Source: Butyrivibrio hungatei NK4A153
GTDB taxonomy: Bacteria; Bacillota; Clostridia; Lachnospirales; Lachnospiraceae
DNA length: 45,747 nt
Reading direction: 5' to 3'
Assembly (NCBI RefSeq): GCF_000424465.1
Contig: NZ_AUJY01000021.1
Coordinates: forward strand, 1-45,747
In this document: positions 42,628 to 45,747 of the stretch, in pieces
How the letters are laid out: each line of letters starts with the position of its first letter
How positions within the stretch are numbered: position 1 is the stretch's first letter
Program-made: the position numbers and the translations under genes
Notes under the pieces: model-generated
Database searches by the model: none
Seen by the model: only the letters and a program-made list of their open reading frames with translations
What the model was told of the DNA's origin: nothing

Positions 42628-42700
42628 CGGGGTGTGGCTCAGTTGGTAGAGCACTATCTTAGGGAGGTAGGGGCCGCGTGTTCGAATCACGTCACTCCGA
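42628..42700 (+). tRNA. tRNA-Pro with anticodon AGG
   Basis: A complete 73-nt cloverleaf. Acceptor CGGGGTG pairs with CACTCCG (one G-U). The D arm is GCTC-AGTTGGTA-GAGC. The anticodon arm is CTATC-TTAGGGA-GGTAG with anticodon AGG at 42661-42663 and G37. The T arm is GCGTG-TTCGAAT-CACGT, and the discriminator is A73. The 3' CCA is not encoded. G35-G36, G37 and A73 fit proline identity. A34 is rare in bacteria, which normally read CCU with UGG or GGG anticodons. Confidence 0.93.
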
Positions 42701-42705
42701 CTAAT

Positions 42706-42732
42706 AAAAACCGCTCAGTTGAGCGGTTTTTT
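42706..42732 (+). terminator. tRNA terminator
   Basis: ACCGCTCA (42710-42717), GT, TGAGCGGT (42720-42727) and T run to 42732; perfect stem, 6 nt after the tRNA. The A run on its left lets it also stop integrase transcription from the other side. Confidence 0.8.
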
Positions 42733-42751
42733 GTTGCTCATTTTTAAAATT

Positions 42752-42772
42752 TGTTTGACCAAATGTTTGACC
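42752..42772. repeat. Short direct repeat between tRNA and integrase stop
   Basis: TGTTTGACC occurs at 42752-42760 and 42764-42772, a 12-bp period. The position between attachment site and integrase gene is where integrase arm-binding repeats are often found; the second copy ends just before the integrase stop codon. Confidence 0.4.
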
Positions 42773-42774
42773 TA

Positions 42775-44130
42775 CTAGCCGAGAAGCGCCTCAAGGCTTG
42801 ATTTTGACAATGTTCTGTTATTTTGCTTGTTATAATACCTTGTCATTGTGCTATCGGCATGTCCTGCGGTTACTCTGATCTGGTCTTCAACCATTTGCAT
42901 AGAATAGGCTTCCTGAATTGCCCCGCGTCTTTGCGCATGAGTTGACATGGGCTCTATCCCAATATCTTCACAATATGCCTTTATATGGCCATTAACGCGG
43001 TTTGTACTTATCGGAAGTTTTCCTTTACTGTTAAAAACGTACTTCTTTTGACCATTGATGAGATAAAGCTCTTTCAATATGCTTAATGCCTTATCTGTCA
43101 GTGGGATTTCTCTAGCCACTTCATCAGCCTTCAAATGCTCATCATCAACGACTACGAGTTTTCCATCAACTTCTCTCTTTGATAATGAGTGCTTTATTGT
43201 AAGTGTCTCTTTTTCAAAATCGACATCGTCCCAAGTAATTGCAAGCCATTCACCGACTCTCTGCATCGATGTGAGCCAGAATCTGATTGCAAGCGAATAT
43301 ACAGTTTGCTCAGGAAGAGCTTTTAGGTGTTTTTCAAGTTTTAAACGCCAATCTTTTGAAGTTGCTTTCTTTTTGCTTATGTTTCTTGCTTTCTTCGGAC
43401 ACATGTTGTTTGGAAGAGAAATAACAGGATTGACGGTTATTATCTTTTGCCATATAGCATAGTCAAAAGTTTGCTTAAGCACGCTTTTTGCTTGGTCGAT
43501 CTGCCTTGCATTGTATTTTCTGCTTGCGGTAAGCCTTTTAAAGGCATCAATTATATCGCCGGAAATTACAGTTTGTATTGGGAGTGTTGTTAAAATGTCA
43601 TTTGCCCAATATTTATTCCAATATTGATCCTTGCGCTTTGCTGTGCTTGTAGGGTAAGTAACAGAACCATCATTATCTACTATTGGTGTATGGTTGTGCT
43701 CTGAAAAGAGATTAAACACATCCTGTACAGATACAGTTGCATTATATGAATTAGATGCGGGAAGCATTCTCCCGATTACTTTTTGATATAACGCTTCAAC
43801 AGAAGTAGCAGATATCTGTTTTCTCTTACCATCCGTAGTTATAGACACTACATATAAAGTTTTATTAGGCTTTTTTACAGTGGTTATCTTTTTTCCAAGT
43901 TCTTTTTCGATAGCTTGAATTTTGAGTTGTAAAATTTGTTTTTCCAAGTCTTTGATAACAGCACCGACTGAGTTTATAGTAGCATAGTCAGAATCTGTTT
44001 CCAATCGGAGCTTCTTGGAATTGAGAATGCTTATTTGTTCAAAGATAGTTTGCTGTGAATCATTGGTGTTTTCTGATGTGAGCGCCGGTATACTGATGGA
44101 GGTACCAGCAAAATCATATTTAGTTTTCAT
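42775..44130 (-). CDS. int: Tyrosine recombinase/integrase
   Basis: A 451-aa phage-type integrase. The N-terminal half holds a coiled-coil, an arm-binding-like and a SAM-like core-binding region. The C-terminal catalytic domain shows Arg in TSMQRVGEWLAITW, the His-x-x-Arg box in STHAQRRGAIQEAY, His in TAGHADSTMTRYY, and the nucleophile Tyr in that same RYYNKQ segment. I start at MKTKYDFAG (44130), ten bases after a GGAGGG site. It should integrate and excise the element at the adjacent tRNA-Pro. Confidence 0.93.
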   Translation of the reverse strand: MKTKYDFAGTSISIPALTSENTNDSQQTIFEQISILNSKKLRLETDSDYATINSVGAVIKDLEKQILQLKIQAIEKELGKKITTVKKPNKTLYVVSITTDGKRKQISATSVEALYQKVIGRMLPASNSYNATVSVQDVFNLFSEHNHTPIVDNDGSVTYPTSTAKRKDQYWNKYWANDILTTLPIQTVISGDIIDAFKRLTASRKYNARQIDQAKSVLKQTFDYAIWQKIITVNPVISLPNNMCPKKARNISKKKATSKDWRLKLEKHLKALPEQTVYSLAIRFWLTSMQRVGEWLAITWDDVDFEKETLTIKHSLSKREVDGKLVVVDDEHLKADEVAREIPLTDKALSILKELYLINGQKKYVFNSKGKLPISTNRVNGHIKAYCEDIGIEPMSTHAQRRGAIQEAYSMQMVEDQIRVTAGHADSTMTRYYNKQNNRTLSKSSLEALLG

Positions 44131-44296
44131 ATGAGCTTGTCCCTCCTTCATTATTTTGGGCATTTATAAGACAGGTGAAAATCGCGCAAAACCCTACTGT
44201 ATCTAGTGTTAGGCACATAGGCACGATTTATGAAGTCAGTTAAAATTTTTATATGAGTAAAATGAAATTGATCAAAAACGTATGCCTTTCCGCCAT

Positions 44297-45700
44297 TTAG
44301 CCTTTGAAGGGAATATCTTTTAACGTGTGGATAGCACATATTCCCTTATAGCCACGGGCTGTTTTATTATCAACAGACGCGTTTTTTAAATATATAAGCC
44401 CAAGTTTATCTGCACGTTGTCGTAGTTCTTTCGAAAAAGAGCTTTCGGAACGAATCTTGATAAGATTGTCATTGCCCCATAGGCAATATGCTTCATATAG
44501 CTCTTTGGTAGTCGCAATGGCATTTTTATCAAATGTGATATATCCTTCAGATTCAAAAAAATCAAGAATGCTGTCTTCCTCTCTGCGCAACTCGGCTTGG
44601 CTTTGTAAAGTTCGTTCGCTTATAGTGAAGTGAAATTCATTTTTGATAAGTCTTTTCAAACCTTCAAGGCACCATAAAGCTATTCCTTCAGTTTCTTCGG
44701 ATAATTTTGCAGAAAGATTTCTGTCATCAACTCTGTTTTGCGATTTTTCTTTTACCCTGATGGTTATTTGTCTGCGATAGAACCCGTCGGATTTATCATA
44801 CAGAGAACTGAGCGAACCATTTCCGAAAGCCATAATTCTAACATTTAGATAACCTTGATAACTTTGCTTTCCTTTGCGCTCAAGATTCATTTTATCTTCC
44901 ATGGTTACTACAGCTTTTATAACTCCGGTGTCAGTAAGAGCTTCCATTTTCATATCATCATCAATCATAAGGAGCATCCCTTCCTGATCTGCCAAACTGA
45001 ATCTGTTATTTGCCAGAGTGCTAATGCTGCATATAGTCATGTTGTTTCCAAGAAGGTTTCTGCATACGAATCCGACTCTTGATTTGCCTTCTCCACCGTT
45101 TCCGATTAAGAGCAACATGGCTTGGGCTTTTGTCGTTGGTATAAGGATATATCCCATAAATTCTTGTAGAGTATATATGTCTTCAGGATAGAGTAGTTCG
45201 TCAAGAAAACGTAACCATCTGGTTGGAGGGACAGCGTCTGAATTATAATTAACAGGTAATCTGTTAGAGCAAAATTCTTTTTCGGGAACAAAACCACCGT
45301 CAATAAAATATGTTCCATTCTTAAAATGAATCCTGTCTGTATGCTTAGGAATAATCTCACACATGGATTCATATCTCAGCGCATCTAATATTTGTTTGGC
45401 TCTTTTGACAATATTTGTTTTTACATATGGCTTAAGGGCATCAACGATTTCTTTTTTGAGTTTTTCTTCGCTGATAATTCCGTCAATGTCATAAAAGATT
45501 CCTCCGACATATTTAAGAGGATGTTTGCTGATGAACCAAGTACAAAATTCTACTTCATCAATCTTATTATTTTTGTTGTCATACCAGCTTGGAGTTTCAT
45601 TTGTAAATTCAAATTGTTTGGCAACATCAAGCAGAGCTCTCTTTGTATTTTCATCTAAGTTGTTCCATTCGTTTTTCAATAGTAATAACCTTCCTTCCAT
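44297..45700 (-). CDS. D5/P4-family phage or plasmid replication helicase (primase C-terminal type)
   Basis: A 467-aa protein. The superfamily 3 helicase domain has LLIGNGGEGKSRVG (Walker A, about 196-209), LLMIDDDMK as the Walker B-like region and IMAFGNGSL as the motif C region. The preceding sequence (RIHFKNGTYFIDG, LLYPEDIYTLQEFMGYILIP) is typical of P4-type primase C-terminal proteins. There is no recognisable primase-polymerase domain in the N-terminus, so either it is a helicase alone or a separate primase is encoded beyond the window. The ATG at 45700 lacks a clear ribosome site. A gap of 166 bp separates it from the integrase. Confidence 0.85.
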   Translation of the reverse strand: MEGRLLLLKNEWNNLDENTKRALLDVAKQFEFTNETPSWYDNKNNKIDEVEFCTWFISKHPLKYVGGIFYDIDGIISEEKLKKEIVDALKPYVKTNIVKRAKQILDALRYESMCEIIPKHTDRIHFKNGTYFIDGGFVPEKEFCSNRLPVNYNSDAVPPTRWLRFLDELLYPEDIYTLQEFMGYILIPTTKAQAMLLLIGNGGEGKSRVGFVCRNLLGNNMTICSISTLANNRFSLADQEGMLLMIDDDMKMEALTDTGVIKAVVTMEDKMNLERKGKQSYQGYLNVRIMAFGNGSLSSLYDKSDGFYRRQITIRVKEKSQNRVDDRNLSAKLSEETEGIALWCLEGLKRLIKNEFHFTISERTLQSQAELRREEDSILDFFESEGYITFDKNAIATTKELYEAYCLWGNDNLIKIRSESSFSKELRQRADKLGLIYLKNASVDNKTARGYKGICAIHTLKDIPFKG

Positions 45701-45747
45701 AATTTGTAATAAAAAAAAGCCCTGTCAGAAATATTTCCGTAAAGTAG

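Larger units (their letters stand above)
42701..45747. mobile_element. Left end of an integrative element inserted at tRNA-Pro (right end outside the window)
   Basis: A tyrosine integrase sits immediately downstream of the tRNA 3' end, reading toward it. It is followed by a D5/P4-type replication helicase on the same strand, with no housekeeping genes to the window edge. Integration at a tRNA 3' end next to the integrase gene is the classic layout of prophages, satellites and ICEs. The second attachment site, which should repeat part of the tRNA 3' end, lies beyond 45747, so the exact boundary is inferred. Confidence 0.75.

Noticed and set aside
42526..42747. 73-aa open frame through the tRNA
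   Set aside because: It is the tRNA-Pro gene read as protein.
44151..44339. 62-aa minus-strand ORF between helicase and integrase (possible excisionase)
   Set aside because: Its first 40 bases overlap the helicase end, the ribosome site is too close and the sequence shows no helix-turn-helix; not enough support.

Overview
The window looks like a chromosomal segment of an anaerobic, low-to-mid GC Firmicute, most likely a Lachnospiraceae member (Butyrivibrio/Pseudobutyrivibrio-like). The grounds are the anaerobic (cobalt-early) cobalamin pathway, a DUF6142-type membrane protein, Gram-positive-style lipoproteins with strong GGAGG ribosome-binding sites, BspA-type leucine-rich repeats, and a compact gene style with many ATGA/GTGA overlaps. 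The genus call is inference.

Positions 1-910 hold no gene. They contain a 52-bp-period array of ACCGTAC/GTACGGT half-sites (107-348), a promoter, an adenosylcobalamin riboswitch with an intrinsic terminator, and a second inverted repeat. Positions 911-13022 are a B12 operon: a lipoprotein cobaltochelatase (CbiK fused to an extra N-terminal domain), a lipoprotein substrate-binding protein that appears to share that domain, CbiC, CbiD, CbiF, a FecCD/BtuC-type permease, its ATPase, a CbiG-CbiH fusion and a CbiJ-CbiE-CbiT fusion. A possible small RNA with a strong terminator follows (about 13048-13168). A divergent aldo/keto reductase (minus strand) separates this operon from cbiA, which has its own promoter. 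Together these genes cover nearly the whole route from sirohydrochlorin to cobyrinic acid a,c-diamide. CbiL and the late steps (CbiP, CbiB, CobU/S/T) are not here. The odd part is that chelatase and uptake lipoprotein should both sit outside the membrane, which suggests coupled cobalt insertion or capture and import.

Positions 16277-25203 carry a membrane hybrid histidine kinase with receiver and Hpt domains, a double-receiver regulator, pyrF, an EamA-type transporter overlapping pyrF, pyrE, two small membrane proteins and an enlarged M29 aminopeptidase. Positions 25255-28810 are a purine operon fragment (purE, purM, purN, purD) behind a promoter with a perfect 14-bp palindrome. Then come an SH3-domain membrane protein with a long charged tail, a GntR regulator translationally coupled to a ClpC-type AAA+ unfoldase with a lysine-rich tail, a small conserved hypothetical gene and radA.

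Positions 35577-41043 are a surface/secretion island: a large membrane-anchored exported protein, two exported transglutaminase-fold proteins (one apparently lacking its catalytic histidine), a small Cys-rich exported protein and an orphan galactose-binding-protein-like lipoprotein. A kinase-fold protein and a tail-anchored hypothetical protein follow. At 42628-42700 is a tRNA-Pro with the rare anticodon AGG (A34). Directly behind it, an integrative element begins with a tyrosine integrase (minus) and a D5/P4-type helicase (minus) and runs off the right edge.
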